A DNA stretch of 64,000 nucleotides from Collinsella sp. 4_8_47FAA (GCF_000763055.1 NZ_KN214135.1:213181-277180); one strand, 5' to 3'. Shown: positions 16,918-26,279, counted from the first letter of the stretch. Made by a program: numbers and translations. The notes: generated by a model from the sequence alone, not told the origin.

Positions 16918-19131
16918 ATGGGTCCTCGCCAACGACAGGGACGCAGCCGTTCAAAGACGCATGCCCTGCCCATAATCCTGCTCTCGTTTTTGGGCTTTCT
17001 GCTGATTGCGGGCGTGGCGTTTGGCATCGGCATGGTCGGCAACGTCAACCGCTGGCTGTCTGATCTGCCCGACTACACCGACGCCAACGCGTATCTGGTG
17101 AGCGAGCCCACCGAGATCGTCGACTGCAACGGCAACAAGATCGCGAGCTTCTACACGCAAAACCGCAAGTCCATCACCAAGGACGAGGTCTCCCCCTACG
17201 TGCTGCAGGGCACCGTTGACGTCGAGGACGAGCGCTTCTACGAGCACGGCGGTATCGACCTGTGGGGTATCGCGCGTGCTGCGGTGGCAACCCTCGGCGG
17301 CGGGCACGAAGGCGCCTCGACTATCACCCAGCAGCTGGTGCGCAACACCATCCTGCAGGAGGAGCAGTTCGACTCGACCATCGAGCGTAAGGTGCGCGAG
17401 GCCTACATCGCCGTCAAGATGGAGGACATGTACTCCAAAGACGAGATCCTCATGATGTACCTCAACACCATCTATTACGGTCACGGCGCCTACGGTATTG
17501 AGGCCGCCGCCGAGACCTACCTGTCCAAGAGCGCCGCAGACCTCACCCTGAGCGAGGCGGCGCTGCTCATCGGCCTTCCCAACTCGCCCTCGCAGTACGA
17601 CCCCACGGTCAACCCCGACCTAGCGCTGTCCCGTCGCAACAAGGTCCTCGACAACATGCTGCGCCTGGGCCACATCACGCAGGAGGAGCACGATGCCGCA
17701 CAGGCCGAGCCCATCACCCTCAACGTGACCGAAATCTCGGGCAGCGGCGTCGACGTATACTCGCAGCCCTACTTTGTCGCCTATGTTAAGCAGCTGCTGG
17801 AGCAGGAGTTCTCGACCGACGTGCTCTTTAAGGGCGGCTTGACCGTCAAGACCACCATCGACCCCACGATGCAGCAGGTGGCAGAGAATGCCGTCCGCGA
17901 GCAGCTCGACACGCTCTCGCTCGACGGCCTGGACATGGGCATGGTCGTCGTCGACCCCAAGACTGGCTACATCAAGTGCATGGTGGGCGGCTACGACTAC
18001 AACGCCGACGAGAACCATGTGAACCACGCTACGGCGAAGCGCCCCGTCGGCTCCACCTTTAAGGCCTTTACGCTGGCAACTGCCATCCAAAACGGCATGA
18101 ACCCCAACGTCACCCTCAACTGCAACTCGCCGCTCAAGGCCAAGGGCACCACGACCGAGGTCCAAAACTACGCCAACCATAGCTATGGCAACATCACGCT
18201 TAAGCAGGCGACGGCATACTCCTCCAACACCGGCTACATCCAGGTGGCGGAAGCCGTCGGCAACAGCAAGATCATCTCGCTCGTCAAAAAGCTCGGCATC
18301 GATCCCGCCAAGGACAACATCGAGGACGTTCCCGTCATGACCCTCGGCACTGGCTCGATCTCGCCGCTCGAGATGGCCGCCGCCTACGCGACGTTTGCCA
18401 ACGGCGGCTACTATCGTCAGCCGATCGCCATCACCGAGATTGACTCTCGTACCGGTTCGGTGCTGTACCAGCACACGGACAATCCCTCACAGGTGCTTAC
18501 CGAGGGCGAGGCCGCCGCGGTCACCGATGTTCTGTCCGGCGTCATGCAGGGCGGCGGTACAGGTGCTGCTGGCGCCCTGAGCGTCAACCAGCCCTATGCC
18601 GGCAAAACGGGCACCACCGACAACACCACCAACCTGTGGTTCTGCGGCTATACCCCGCAGCTGGCGTGCGCCCTGTGGACCGGCTATTCCGCAGGTGAGA
18701 TCCCCATCCAAAAATACGGCACGGACCTGCTGGGCGACAGCACCAACCTGCCTGTCTTTAAGCGGTTTATGAACACCGTTCTGACCGGTACCGAGCGCGA
18801 GGAGTTTGCGACCGGAACGGCGCCCACCTACAAGAACAACAGCGTCTGGAAGTTCTACGGCACCAACAACACCAAGAAGACGGAGAACGACGACAAGGAC
18901 GAGAACGAGGACGAAGAGGAAACCACCACAACGACCACCACGACGACCACGACCACCGAGACCACGACCACCGAGACCACGGGCGGCGACACCACCGGCG
19001 GCACCGGAACGACCGGTGGCTCGACGGGCGGCTCCACTGGTGGTTCGACCGGCGGCGATGGCGGCACGCCTACGCCCACGCCTACGCCCACTCCCGACCC
19101 CTCGCCCACGCCTGACGATACTGTTGGCTAG
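16918..19131 (+). CDS. Class A penicillin-binding protein (PBP1A type)
   Basis: 737 residues from the ATG at 16918, with GGAGG 7 bases upstream. One N-terminal membrane anchor (about residues 17-40) is followed by a GT51 glycosyltransferase domain with catalytic Glu in VEDERFYEHGG (Glu103) and ASTITQQLVRN. A transpeptidase domain follows with SxxK in RPVGSTFK (Ser near 378), SxN in SSNTGY and KTGTTDN near 562. It polymerises and crosslinks peptidoglycan outside the membrane. The last 75-80 residues are low complexity: acidic DDKDENEDEEE, a poly-Thr tract broken by Glu, Gly/Ser/Thr repeats and alternating Thr-Pro. This tail probably spans the wall. A strong terminator follows. Confidence 0.95.
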   Translation: MGPRQRQGRSRSKTHALPIILLSFLGFLLIAGVAFGIGMVGNVNRWLSDLPDYTDANAYLVSEPTEIVDCNGNKIASFYTQNRKSITKDEVSPYVLQGTVDVEDERFYEHGGIDLWGIARAAVATLGGGHEGASTITQQLVRNTILQEEQFDSTIERKVREAYIAVKMEDMYSKDEILMMYLNTIYYGHGAYGIEAAAETYLSKSAADLTLSEAALLIGLPNSPSQYDPTVNPDLALSRRNKVLDNMLRLGHITQEEHDAAQAEPITLNVTEISGSGVDVYSQPYFVAYVKQLLEQEFSTDVLFKGGLTVKTTIDPTMQQVAENAVREQLDTLSLDGLDMGMVVVDPKTGYIKCMVGGYDYNADENHVNHATAKRPVGSTFKAFTLATAIQNGMNPNVTLNCNSPLKAKGTTTEVQNYANHSYGNITLKQATAYSSNTGYIQVAEAVGNSKIISLVKKLGIDPAKDNIEDVPVMTLGTGSISPLEMAAAYATFANGGYYRQPIAITEIDSRTGSVLYQHTDNPSQVLTEGEAAAVTDVLSGVMQGGGTGAAGALSVNQPYAGKTGTTDNTTNLWFCGYTPQLACALWTGYSAGEIPIQKYGTDLLGDSTNLPVFKRFMNTVLTGTEREEFATGTAPTYKNNSVWKFYGTNNTKKTENDDKDENEDEEETTTTTTTTTTTTETTTTETTGGDTTGGTGTTGGSTGGSTGGSTGGDGGTPTPTPTPTPDPSPTPDDTVG

Positions 19132-19154
19132 AAATTCATCCGGCCATTAGCAAC

Positions 19155-19196
19155 AAGGCCCCCGAGCAGCTTATTAAACTGCTCGGGGGCCTTTTA
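19155..19196 (+). terminator. Rho-independent terminator after PBP gene
   Basis: AAGGCCCCCGAGCAG (19155-19169) pairs perfectly with CTGCTCGGGGGCCTT (19179-19193), followed by TTAGTTT. It lies 24 bp past the stop of the PBP gene. Confidence 0.9.
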
Positions 19197-19241
19197 GTTT
19201 AAAGCGACCTGGTGGACGGTCTTTATACCGGCAAACAATAT

Positions 19242-19272
19242 AGGGGGTACCGACCAACGTCGATACCCCCTT
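19242..19272 (-). terminator. Possible terminator downstream of argR
   Basis: AGGGGGTACCG and CGATACCCCCTT form a stem with one mismatch about 50 bp past the argR stop codon. The T-run on the minus side is weak (TATATTG). Confidence 0.45.
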
Positions 19273-19321
19273 ACAAGCCACCATGTCAGCGCGCACGGTG
19301 CCGAGCGCACGACCCGCACGC

Positions 19322-19759
19322 CTACTTGCGAGAATTGCTCAGCTTATTGATCAGCGCCTCAAGACGCTCGCCGTCCTCGGCCGTCTGGGCAATAACCAAA
19401 ATCGTATCGTTGCCGGCAAGCGAGCCAAGCACATCGGGCAACTCTGCCGCATCAACGGCGGCGGCGATGCCGGAAGCCGTGCCAGGCTGAGCCTTGATCA
19501 TGACCAGATTATCGGTACGTAGAACGCCCGTTACGAGCTCGGAAACCATACGCTGCAGGTGCAGGTCCTCTGCCAGAACATAGATGCCCTCAGGGAGCTT
19601 GCGCAGCCCCATGTCGGCAATATCGCGAGAGACAGTCGCCTGCGTGCAATCAAAGCCCATAGCACGGAGCTCATCGACCAGCACGCGCTGCGTACGGACG
19701 TCCTTATTGCGCACAATATCTCTAATGGCATCCTGGCGCCCATTGCGTTTTTTAGCCAT
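19322..19759 (-). CDS. argR: Arginine repressor ArgR
   Basis: 145 residues from the ATG at 19759 (MAKKRNGRQD), with GGAGTGAGG upstream; a longer frame begins at 19792. The N-terminal winged helix contains TQATVSRDIADMGLRKL, the ArgR DNA-recognition helix. The C-terminal oligomerisation domain contains IKAQPGTASGIAAAVDAAE and the arginine-binding Asp pair region LAGNDTILVIAQT. It represses arginine synthesis or activates catabolism as a hexamer. No arginine gene lies in the window, so its targets are elsewhere. A perfect 13-bp inverted repeat lies about 90 bp upstream. Confidence 0.93.
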   Translation of the reverse strand: MAKKRNGRQDAIRDIVRNKDVRTQRVLVDELRAMGFDCTQATVSRDIADMGLRKLPEGIYVLAEDLHLQRMVSELVTGVLRTDNLVMIKAQPGTASGIAAAVDAAELPDVLGSLAGNDTILVIAQTAEDGERLEALINKLSNSRK

Positions 19760-19847
19760 ACAAACCCTCACTCCAAAAGATGGCGGAGACAATCAATCAG
19801 TGATTGAATAGTTTAACGCTATTTGAAGGCTTTTGTGTATAAGAACG

Positions 19848-19885
19848 CATTTCGAAACAATTCTATGCAAGTTTGTTTCGAAATG
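19848..19885 (-). promoter_or_regulatory. Perfect 13-bp inverted repeat upstream of argR
   Basis: CATTTCGAAACAA (19848-19860) and TTGTTTCGAAATG (19873-19885) are exact inverted copies with a 12-base AT-rich loop. The element lies between the stop of the glycosyltransferase-like gene and argR. It may be an operator or a terminator; it does not match an ARG box and has no T-tract. Confidence 0.45.
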
Positions 19886-19891
19886 AGCCGT

Positions 19892-20932
19892 TTAGGCGGT
19901 TTTTGTGCCCGTCCGGTTAAGAAAAGCTGCCAGATGCGTACACATCACGCAGCGCGCGGGCTTGGCGCTGGCGATCGGCCCAAACAACAAACCGAGCCCC
20001 CGATGGTTATCCTTGAGCGCGGCGACCATCTGACGGGTTCGAGGCGCATCGAGCATATCACGCATGCGGGCGGAACGCTCGATTGACGACACCCCATGCG
20101 GGCTCAGACACAAATTCTCGATGCAGGCGACCAGTCCGGCAAAGTAGAACTTTTGGCTTGCCAGCTTGAGCCGACCACCGCTGTCTGCTTCCGAGAGTGA
20201 GTCCGCAAGCTCGTCGAGCGCTCGGGTGTCATCGGATATCCTGGCATACATGGTGGGATCAAAGGCATCTGTAAGCTTAGGTGCCGCCGTGTGGAAACAA
20301 GCATCGCCGCAGCCGGACACGCATCGTGTCTGCGAAAGCGCGCATGCCATAAACCCAACTGTGCGAAACACCTTGTCGCACAAAAGGCATGCCTCAAACA
20401 GCGAGCGGCTGTACATCACGCCAGAGGTCTGAACGACTAGGCCGCCTAAAATCAACTGGGGCAGCCCGGTCACCATCGAAGATTTGCTATCAATGGAAAT
20501 ATGAGTAGCATCCAAGACGCGCGAATGGCGCTCTCGATGTGCATCATAGCGGTCGAGCGACACCGTGGGAAACACTATGTCTGCCGCAGTATCGCACGCG
20601 ATATCGACCATCTTGGAAAGGGACTGCGGAGCAAACCACTCATCGGCGTTCATAGCGATGATTTGAGAGCCACGCGAGGCAGCAAAACCGGCACGAAGAC
20701 AAGCACCGCGCTTCGCGTCCTCGACGTCAATCAAATCAATATGGATGTCCCTGTCGGCAGCAACTTGAAGCGAATGGCGCACACCGGGCGCAGCATCGCG
20801 GCAGACAACGACAATCTGCAAATCGTAGAGGTCTTGGTTCTGGATACTCTCGAGCGCACGCATCGCATAGCTGGGCGAACCTTCTACCACAAGGATCACC
20901 GAAAGTCGCGGATGCGAGCCACGTCGAACCAA
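19892..20932 (-). CDS. Glycosyltransferase family 2-like protein
   Basis: 346 residues from a TTG at 20932 with GAGAGG upstream. The N-terminal 110 residues show the GT-A pattern: RLSVILVVEGSP...ALESIQNQ, then LQIVVVCRDAA and a motif IIAMNADEWFAP where GT2 enzymes carry DxD. Here it is Asn-Ala-Asp, so metal binding may be altered. The remaining residues include many cysteines and no recognised domain. A family-2 transferase acting on cell-surface glycans is the best guess; it could also be an inactive relative. There are no neighbouring glycan genes. Confidence 0.6.
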   Translation of the reverse strand: MVRRGSHPRLSVILVVEGSPSYAMRALESIQNQDLYDLQIVVVCRDAAPGVRHSLQVAADRDIHIDLIDVEDAKRGACLRAGFAASRGSQIIAMNADEWFAPQSLSKMVDIACDTAADIVFPTVSLDRYDAHRERHSRVLDATHISIDSKSSMVTGLPQLILGGLVVQTSGVMYSRSLFEACLLCDKVFRTVGFMACALSQTRCVSGCGDACFHTAAPKLTDAFDPTMYARISDDTRALDELADSLSEADSGGRLKLASQKFYFAGLVACIENLCLSPHGVSSIERSARMRDMLDAPRTRQMVAALKDNHRGLGLLFGPIASAKPARCVMCTHLAAFLNRTGTKTA

Positions 20933-21093
20933 GTTATCCGTCCTCTCGACAGCAATGAATCAAACCGTGGTTCATGGTACACCCCGGCAATAAAAGCAAT
21001 GAGACACCGGTTGTATTGCACGCCAAGAACAGATGTTGCACACGCGCAGCCCACAGATGACAGGTGCCGACGCACGACGCGTCGAGCCCTCCC

Positions 21094-21918
21094 CTAGTCG
21101 AGCACGACGAGCTCGGCGGGATTGTAATCCACGCCCATAAACGTAAGGCCGCAGGCAGGAGCCGTGGGGCCCGCAGCGGTACGGTCGCAAGCATAGATGA
21201 CCTCGCGCATCCACTCGGGTTCACGGCGATGCATGCCAATCTCGACAAGCGTGCCCACGATCGTACGGACCATCGAATGCAGAAACGCATTGCCCTCGAT
21301 GGTAAACGTCAGGATGTCCTCGCCAAACGCAACCTCATGGCCAAACTCGGCGCGCATTACGCAGCGGTGCGTAGGTTTGCCCACGGCAGAGGCAACCTTG
21401 CAAAAGCTTTTAAAGTCCTGCTCGCCCAAAAGCGCAGGGCAGGCGGCCGCCATCGCATCGACGTCGAGGGGATAGCGATGCCACCACACGGCACCGCGGG
21501 ACAGCACGGGGCGCGCATCTCGATCGGCAATACGGTACGTATACGTACGGGAACGCGCGTCAAAACGTGCAGAAAAGCCTTTACGGGCCTTGTAGACCTC
21601 GTTTATGGCGATATCTTTGGGCAGCAGGGCATCCATGGCCCGCAGCCACCTACGGCGCGTACAAGCGAGCTCAGCGTCCGTTACGGGCACGCTGATGTAC
21701 TGAGCCACGGCATGCACGCCGGCATCGGTACGCCCCGCGCACGTCAGATCGATCGGACGGCGAAGCAGCGTCTCGATAGCGCGGCGCAGCTCACCCGCAA
21801 CCGTCGTCTGTCCCGGCTGCTCGGCAAATCCGCTATACGACGAGCCATCATAGGCCACGCGAAATACGAGCGTGGCGTCAAGCTCGGGGGTCGAATTGAA
21901 ATCAGACGGCGCAGTCAT
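21094..21918 (-). CDS. truA: tRNA pseudouridine(38-40) synthase TruA
   Basis: 274 residues from the ATG at 21918 with GGGAG upstream. Modifies U38-U40 in the anticodon stem-loop of many tRNAs. The catalytic motif CAGRTDAGVHAVAQ contains the nucleophilic Asp, and RVAYDGSSYSGFAEQP and GNAFLHSMVRTIVG are family motifs. It lies just downstream of rplQ, a common arrangement, but a strong terminator separates them. Confidence 0.96.
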   Translation of the reverse strand: MTAPSDFNSTPELDATLVFRVAYDGSSYSGFAEQPGQTTVAGELRRAIETLLRRPIDLTCAGRTDAGVHAVAQYISVPVTDAELACTRRRWLRAMDALLPKDIAINEVYKARKGFSARFDARSRTYTYRIADRDARPVLSRGAVWWHRYPLDVDAMAAACPALLGEQDFKSFCKVASAVGKPTHRCVMRAEFGHEVAFGEDILTFTIEGNAFLHSMVRTIVGTLVEIGMHRREPEWMREVIYACDRTAAGPTAPACGLTFMGVDYNPAELVVLD

Positions 21919-21952
21919 GGGCGCTCCCAACAAACAAGTAACGGTATCGCGA

Positions 21953-21984
21953 CAAAAAAAGAGGGGTACGCGAACGTACCCCTC
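21953..21984 (-). terminator. Terminator of the ribosomal protein operon
   Basis: Reading the minus strand, GAGGGGTACG and CGTACCCCTC form a perfect 10-bp stem with a 4-base loop, followed by TTTTTTT. It lies 26 bp past rplQ and ends the alpha operon. Confidence 0.93.
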
Positions 21985-22010
21985 GAATATAGCCTATGCA
22001 GACGGAATGT

Positions 22011-22478
22011 CTACTCAGCGGTCTCCTCAGCAGGAGCCTCCTCGACAGCCTCGACCTTCTTGGGAGCAGCGGCCTTCTTGGGGGCCGGAGCAGCCTTCTT
22101 GGCCTTAGGCGTGCAAGGCTCGGTGACGAGCTCCATGATAACGATGGGAGCGTTGTCGCCCTTGCGGTTGCCGAGCTTCATGATGCGGGTATAACCGCCG
22201 TTGCGGTCCTGCCACATGCCCTGAGCAGCCTTGTCGAAGATCTCGGCAACGAGCTGCTTATCGCCGAGCTTGGCGATAGCCAGACGACGAGAGTGCAGGT
22301 CGCCCTTCTTGGCCCAGGTGATAATCGGATCGACAACCGAACGCAGCGCCTTAGCGCGGGTCTCGGTGGTCTTGATGCGGTCGTTCTCGAAGAGGGCCTT
22401 AGCAAGGCTCTTCTTCATGGCCTTGGTGTGGCTCGCATCGGTGCCGAGCTTCAGGCCCTTCTTAACGTTGTGACGCAT
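22011..22478 (-). CDS. rplQ: 50S ribosomal protein L17
   Basis: 155 residues. Family start MRHNVKKGLKLGTDASHTKAM and core TTETRAKALRSVVDPII are intact. The last 35 residues are a Lys/Ala/Glu-rich tail (KKAAPAPKKAAAPKK), a common actinobacterial extension. Last gene of the operon, 30 bp after rpoA. Confidence 0.97.
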   Translation of the reverse strand: MRHNVKKGLKLGTDASHTKAMKKSLAKALFENDRIKTTETRAKALRSVVDPIITWAKKGDLHSRRLAIAKLGDKQLVAEIFDKAAQGMWQDRNGGYTRIMKLGNRKGDNAPIVIMELVTEPCTPKAKKAAPAPKKAAAPKKVEAVEEAPAEETAE

Positions 22479-22508
22479 GGTCTAGTTTCTCCTCAAATAT
22501 GCGAAGCA

Positions 22509-23450
22509 TTAAGCCTTCAGGCTCAGGCCCATGGACTCAAGCTTGTCCTTCACTTCCTCGATCGACTTAACACCGAAGTTACGGATGTTGAGCAGATCGT
22601 TCTCCGAGAACTCAACGAGCTGACGGACCGAGTGAATGCTGGCGCGCTTAAGGCAGTTGTAGGAACGGACGGAAAGGTCCAGATCCTCGATCTGCTTGTC
22701 CAGCTCGGCGTTGTCGTTGGTGACCTCGGGAGCGAAGATCGAAGCCTCCTCCTCGACCTCGGGGGTCTCGGCAAGGTTCATAAAGGCGGCCATATGCTGG
22801 TTGATGATATTGGCAGCCTGGACCACGGCGTCGCGCGGGGCGATGGAGCCGTTGGTCTCGATCTCGAGGACAAGGCGGTCGTAGTCGGTGTGCTGACCGA
22901 CACGGCAAGCCTCAACGAGCTTGGCGCAACGGGAAACCGGCGAGTACAGAGAGTCGACGTGGATCACACCGATGGGATCGTTGTCGCGCTTGTTGGCCTC
23001 GCCAGAAACATAGCCGCGGCCATAGCCGATGCGCATGCTCATGGTGAGATGGCCACCCTCGGTGAGCGTAGCGATGTGCTGCTCGGGGTTGACCAGCTCA
23101 AACTCGGACGGAATAAAGAAGTCCGCACCGGTGACCTCGCAGGGGCCGTCAACCGAAATGGTGGCGGTCGCCTCGTCGGTCGTGCCGAGAGCCCTGAAGA
23201 CAAGACCCTTGACATTCAGGACGATGTCGGTGACATCCTCGACCATGTTAGGGATGGTCATGAACTCGTGCTGCGCGCCATCGATCTGAATAGCCTCGAC
23301 GGCGGCACCCTCGAGCGAGGACAGAAGAACGCGACGAAGGGAGTTACCCAGCGTATCGCCGTAGCCACGCTCGAGCGGCTCGACGGAGACACGAGCAGAC
23401 GTCTCGTTGATCTCTTCGACCTGAACCTGAGGCCTAATGAATTCTGACAT
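22509..23450 (-). CDS. rpoA: RNA polymerase subunit alpha
   Basis: 313 residues. The N-terminal assembly domain has LERGYGDTLGNSLRRVLLSS. After a linker (EVEEEASIFAPE) comes the C-terminal DNA/activator-binding domain with LELSVRSYNCLKRA-type sequence and NFGVKSIEEVKDKL. Length is normal (about 310-340). It scaffolds the polymerase and contacts UP elements and activators. Conserved place between rpsD and rplQ. Confidence 0.98.
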   Translation of the reverse strand: MSEFIRPQVQVEEINETSARVSVEPLERGYGDTLGNSLRRVLLSSLEGAAVEAIQIDGAQHEFMTIPNMVEDVTDIVLNVKGLVFRALGTTDEATATISVDGPCEVTGADFFIPSEFELVNPEQHIATLTEGGHLTMSMRIGYGRGYVSGEANKRDNDPIGVIHVDSLYSPVSRCAKLVEACRVGQHTDYDRLVLEIETNGSIAPRDAVVQAANIINQHMAAFMNLAETPEVEEEASIFAPEVTNDNAELDKQIEDLDLSVRSYNCLKRASIHSVRQLVEFSENDLLNIRNFGVKSIEEVKDKLESMGLSLKA

Positions 23451-23482
23451 GTATTACCTCCAGCCTCAGCAGCCCGGATGGA

Positions 23483-24079
23483 CTACTTAGAGTAGAGCTC
23501 GACGATGAGCTGCTCGTTGATATCACCGCTGATCTGCTCACGCGTCGGCAGAGCGAGCACGTTACCAGACAGCTTCTCGATATCGACCTCGAGCCAGCCA
23601 GGGACCTCAAAGCGCTCGGAGGAAATCAGAGCCTCCTTGATGGGGAGGAGGTCACGGAACTTCTCGCCGACAGCGACGACGTCGCCGGCCTTGACGCGGT
23701 AGGACGGGATGTCCACGCGCTTGCCGTTCACGGTGAAGTGACCGTGACGGACGGACTGACGAGCCTCTTTGCGGGTGCGGGCGAAGCCAAGACGGAAGAC
23801 GACGTTGTCGAGGCGAGACTCAAGGATGATCATGAGGTTCTCACCGGTGACGCCGTTCATCTTGCGGGCCTTGTTGAAGTAGCCGTGGAACTGCTTCTCC
23901 AGAACGCCATAGATGAACTTGACCTTCTGCTTCTCGCGCAGCTGCATGCCGTACTCAGATTCCTTGCGACGGCGCTTGGGCTGACGGATAGATTCCTTCT
24001 TGCTGCTGTAACCGAGCTCAGCGGGATCGATCCCGAGCTGACGGCAGCGCTTAAGAACAGGAGTCCTGTCGATTGCCAT
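23483..24079 (-). CDS. rpsD: 30S ribosomal protein S4
   Basis: 198 residues. Assembly-initiating 16S rRNA-binding protein with an S4 domain (LESRLDNVVFRLGFARTRKEA and VRHGHFTVNGKRVDIPSY). The N-terminal zinc-type Cys cluster is missing; only Cys12 is there, so this is the zinc-free form. Often autoregulates the alpha operon. Confidence 0.98.
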   Translation of the reverse strand: MAIDRTPVLKRCRQLGIDPAELGYSSKKESIRQPKRRRKESEYGMQLREKQKVKFIYGVLEKQFHGYFNKARKMNGVTGENLMIILESRLDNVVFRLGFARTRKEARQSVRHGHFTVNGKRVDIPSYRVKAGDVVAVGEKFRDLLPIKEALISSERFEVPGWLEVDIEKLSGNVLALPTREQISGDINEQLIVELYSK

Positions 24080-24098
24080 ATTGATACGATCCTTTCAG

Positions 24099-24503
24099 TT
24101 ACACGCGGCGACGCTTCTTGGGGCGGCAGCCGTTGTGCGGAATGGGGGTCTTGTCCTGGATGCTCGAGACCTCGAGGCCAGCAGCCTGGAGGGAGCGGAT
24201 GGCGGTCTCACGACCGGAGCCGGGGCCCTTGACGAAGACGGAAACCTTCTTCATACCGTGCTCCATGGCCTGCTTGGCAGCAGCCTCGGCAGCCATCTGG
24301 GCAGCGAACGGCGTGGACTTACGGGAGCCCTTGAAGCCCACCTGGCCAGCCGACTTCCAGGAAATGACGTTGCCCTGGGGATCGGTGATCGAAACGATAG
24401 TGTTGTTGAACGTAGAACGAATGTGAGCCTGGCCCACGGAAATGTTCTTACGGTCCGCGCGCTTCAGACGGGCAGCGCGAACGTTCTTCTTAGCAGTAGC
24501 CAT
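24099..24503 (-). CDS. rpsK: 30S ribosomal protein S11
   Basis: 134 residues. Family motifs [20 protein letters not shown] and [20 protein letters not shown] are complete, ending in the basic CRPKKRRRV. Lies on the platform of the small subunit. 19 bp before rpsD. Confidence 0.98.
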   Translation of the reverse strand: MATAKKNVRAARLKRADRKNISVGQAHIRSTFNNTIVSITDPQGNVISWKSAGQVGFKGSRKSTPFAAQMAAEAAAKQAMEHGMKKVSVFVKGPGSGRETAIRSLQAAGLEVSSIQDKTPIPHNGCRPKKRRRV

Positions 24504-24517
24504 CTATCTAGCGCTCC

Positions 24518-24892
24518 TTATTTCTTCTTCTTAGCACCGATCTGACGCTTCGGGCCCTTGCGGGTACGAGCGTTAGTGTGGGTGCGCTGGCCGCGGACCG
24601 GGAGGCCCTTGCGGTGACGAAGGCCGCGGTTGCAGCCGATGTCCATAAGGCGCTTGACGTTCTGGTTGCGCTCACGGCGGAGGTCGCCCTCAACCATGAT
24701 CTGGTTCTTATCGATATAATCGCGGATGGCGTTAACCTCATCCTCGGTGAGGTCCTTAACGCGCGTATCCACGTTAACGTTGCACTCGACGCAAATCTTC
24801 GTCGCAGTGGTGCGGCCGATGCCGTAAATGTAGGTCAGACCGATCTCAACGCGCTTCTCACGCGGGAGGTCGACACCATTAATACGGGCCAA
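24518..24892 (-). CDS. rpsM: 30S ribosomal protein S13
   Basis: 124 residues, starting at a TTG (24892) with GAGAGGAG upstream. Motifs [30 protein letters not shown] and [16 protein letters not shown] are diagnostic. It sits at the head of the small subunit and contacts tRNA and S19. Confidence 0.97.
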   Translation of the reverse strand: MARINGVDLPREKRVEIGLTYIYGIGRTTATKICVECNVNVDTRVKDLTEDEVNAIRDYIDKNQIMVEGDLRRERNQNVKRLMDIGCNRGLRHRKGLPVRGQRTHTNARTRKGPKRQIGAKKKK

Positions 24893-24906
24893 CGTAGTCT
24901 CCTCTC

Positions 24907-25020
24907 TTAACCCTGACGCTGCTTATGACGGGGATTCTCGCAAATGACGAGGACCTTGCCATGGCGCCTAATGATTTTGCACTTATCGCACATCTTCTTG
25001 ACCGAAGGACGTACCTTCAT
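24907..25020 (-). CDS. rpmJ: 50S ribosomal protein L36
   Basis: 37 residues: [33 protein letters not shown] and QRQG. The Cys11-x-x-Cys14 with Cys27 and His32 is the zinc ribbon of the C+ form. ATG at 25020 with GAAAGGAAG upstream; the stop TAA is 15 bp before rpsM. Short, but certain from sequence and position. Confidence 0.97.
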   Translation of the reverse strand: MKVRPSVKKMCDKCKIIRRHGKVLVICENPRHKQRQG

Positions 25021-25167
25021 CGTTCTTCCTTTCGGTAGCGCTCAAACTACTTCCCTACTATCTACTCGCCCAGCCGCAGGCGTTTAAAACTATGGCTGGT
25101 CTTCACACGCAAACCGACCGTAGGTTGAGCTAAGCCTGCAGTCGGAAAAGAGCGTGTATGCGTGCCG

Positions 25168-25386
25168 CTATTTATAGCGATAGGTGATGCGGCCGCGGGT
25201 CAGGTCGTACGGGGAAAGCTCCACGACAACCCTGTCACCGGGGAGAATGCGGATGTAATTCATTCGGATCTTGCCAGAAATGTTGCACAGAACCGAATGA
25301 CCGTTCTCGAGCTCGACCTTAAACATGGCGTTGGGCAGCGGCTCTTTTACCGTACCCTCGAGCTCAATTGCGTCTTCCTTCTTCAC
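25168..25386 (-). CDS. infA: Translation initiation factor IF-1
   Basis: 72 residues from the GTG at 25386 ([19 protein letters not shown]); a TTG two codons upstream is possible. Starting at the GTG gives the usual 72-residue length and the family-typical M-x-K-E-D start. OB-fold with [22 protein letters not shown] and [15 protein letters not shown]. Gap of 147 bp to rpmJ and 104 bp from map, so it may have its own promoter (a TAGAAT on the minus strand at 25426-25431 is a weak candidate). Confidence 0.96.
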   Translation of the reverse strand: MKKEDAIELEGTVKEPLPNAMFKVELENGHSVLCNISGKIRMNYIRILPGDRVVVELSPYDLTRGRITYRYK

Positions 25387-25490
25387 AAGCAATCATCTTT
25401 CTCTAGAAAACGACAGCGATTGAGTATTCTACAACACGTATGTACGCATCGTAATAACTTCGTAATGGCTCCACAACTAAGTGGAACTTG

Positions 25491-26279
25491 TTACATTTCT
25501 CCGCCTTGGAGGGAGCACCAAGCACCTTGGGCATCCGTGGTGAGAATCACCGGACCGTCATTGGTAATGGCGACGGTGTTCTCGTAGTGCGCGGCGGGCA
25601 GGTGATCGTTGGTCGTAACAATCCAACCGTCGGAGCCCGTGCTCACATGGTTGGAACCCATCGTAACCATCGGCTCGATGGCAATGACCATGCCGGCCTG
25701 GAGGCGAACGCCCCTCCCCTTCTTTCCATAGTTAGGAACGTTGGGGTCCTCGTGCATCACGCGGCCAATGCCATGGCCTACATAATCACGAAGCACACCG
25801 TAACCGTGAGACTCGGCGAGGGACTGAACGGCATAACCGACGTCCCCGATATGGTTACCGGGAACAGCCTGCTCGATGGCTGCCTTAAGGCAATCGCGCG
25901 TGACCTCGCACAAAGCCTTGGCTTCGGGCGTGGGGGTGCCGACGAAAAACGTCCAAGCGTTATCGCCGACCCAACCGTCGACAACGGCTCCCGTATCGAT
26001 GGAGATGATATCGCCATCGCGCAGGATCATGTCGGGGTTGGGAATACCGTGGACCACGGCATCGTTGATCGATGCGCAAATGGTCCCCGGGAACCCGCCG
26101 TAACCCTTAAAGGCCGGGGTGCCGCCATGCATGCGGATAATCTGCTCCGCGAGCTGATCGAGCTCAAAGGTGGAAACGCCGGGGCGCACCATGGCTCCAA
26201 CGTGGCGGAGCGCCATCTTAGATAGCGCTCCTGCCTTCTTCATCTGCTCGATTTGCGTTGCAGACTTAATCTTGATCAT
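25491..26279 (-). CDS. map: Methionine aminopeptidase, type I
   Basis: 262 residues. Removes the initiator Met. Metal ligands are visible in the usual order: SIDTGAVVDGWVGD (two Asp), HGIGRVMHEDPNV (His), VIAIEPMV (Glu) and the final Glu in GPVILTTDAQG-proximal sequence. The ATG at 26279 overlaps the adk stop codon (ATGA), so the two are translationally coupled. Confidence 0.96.
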   Translation of the reverse strand: MIKIKSATQIEQMKKAGALSKMALRHVGAMVRPGVSTFELDQLAEQIIRMHGGTPAFKGYGGFPGTICASINDAVVHGIPNPDMILRDGDIISIDTGAVVDGWVGDNAWTFFVGTPTPEAKALCEVTRDCLKAAIEQAVPGNHIGDVGYAVQSLAESHGYGVLRDYVGHGIGRVMHEDPNVPNYGKKGRGVRLQAGMVIAIEPMVTMGSNHVSTGSDGWIVTTNDHLPAAHYENTVAITNDGPVILTTDAQGAWCSLQGGEM

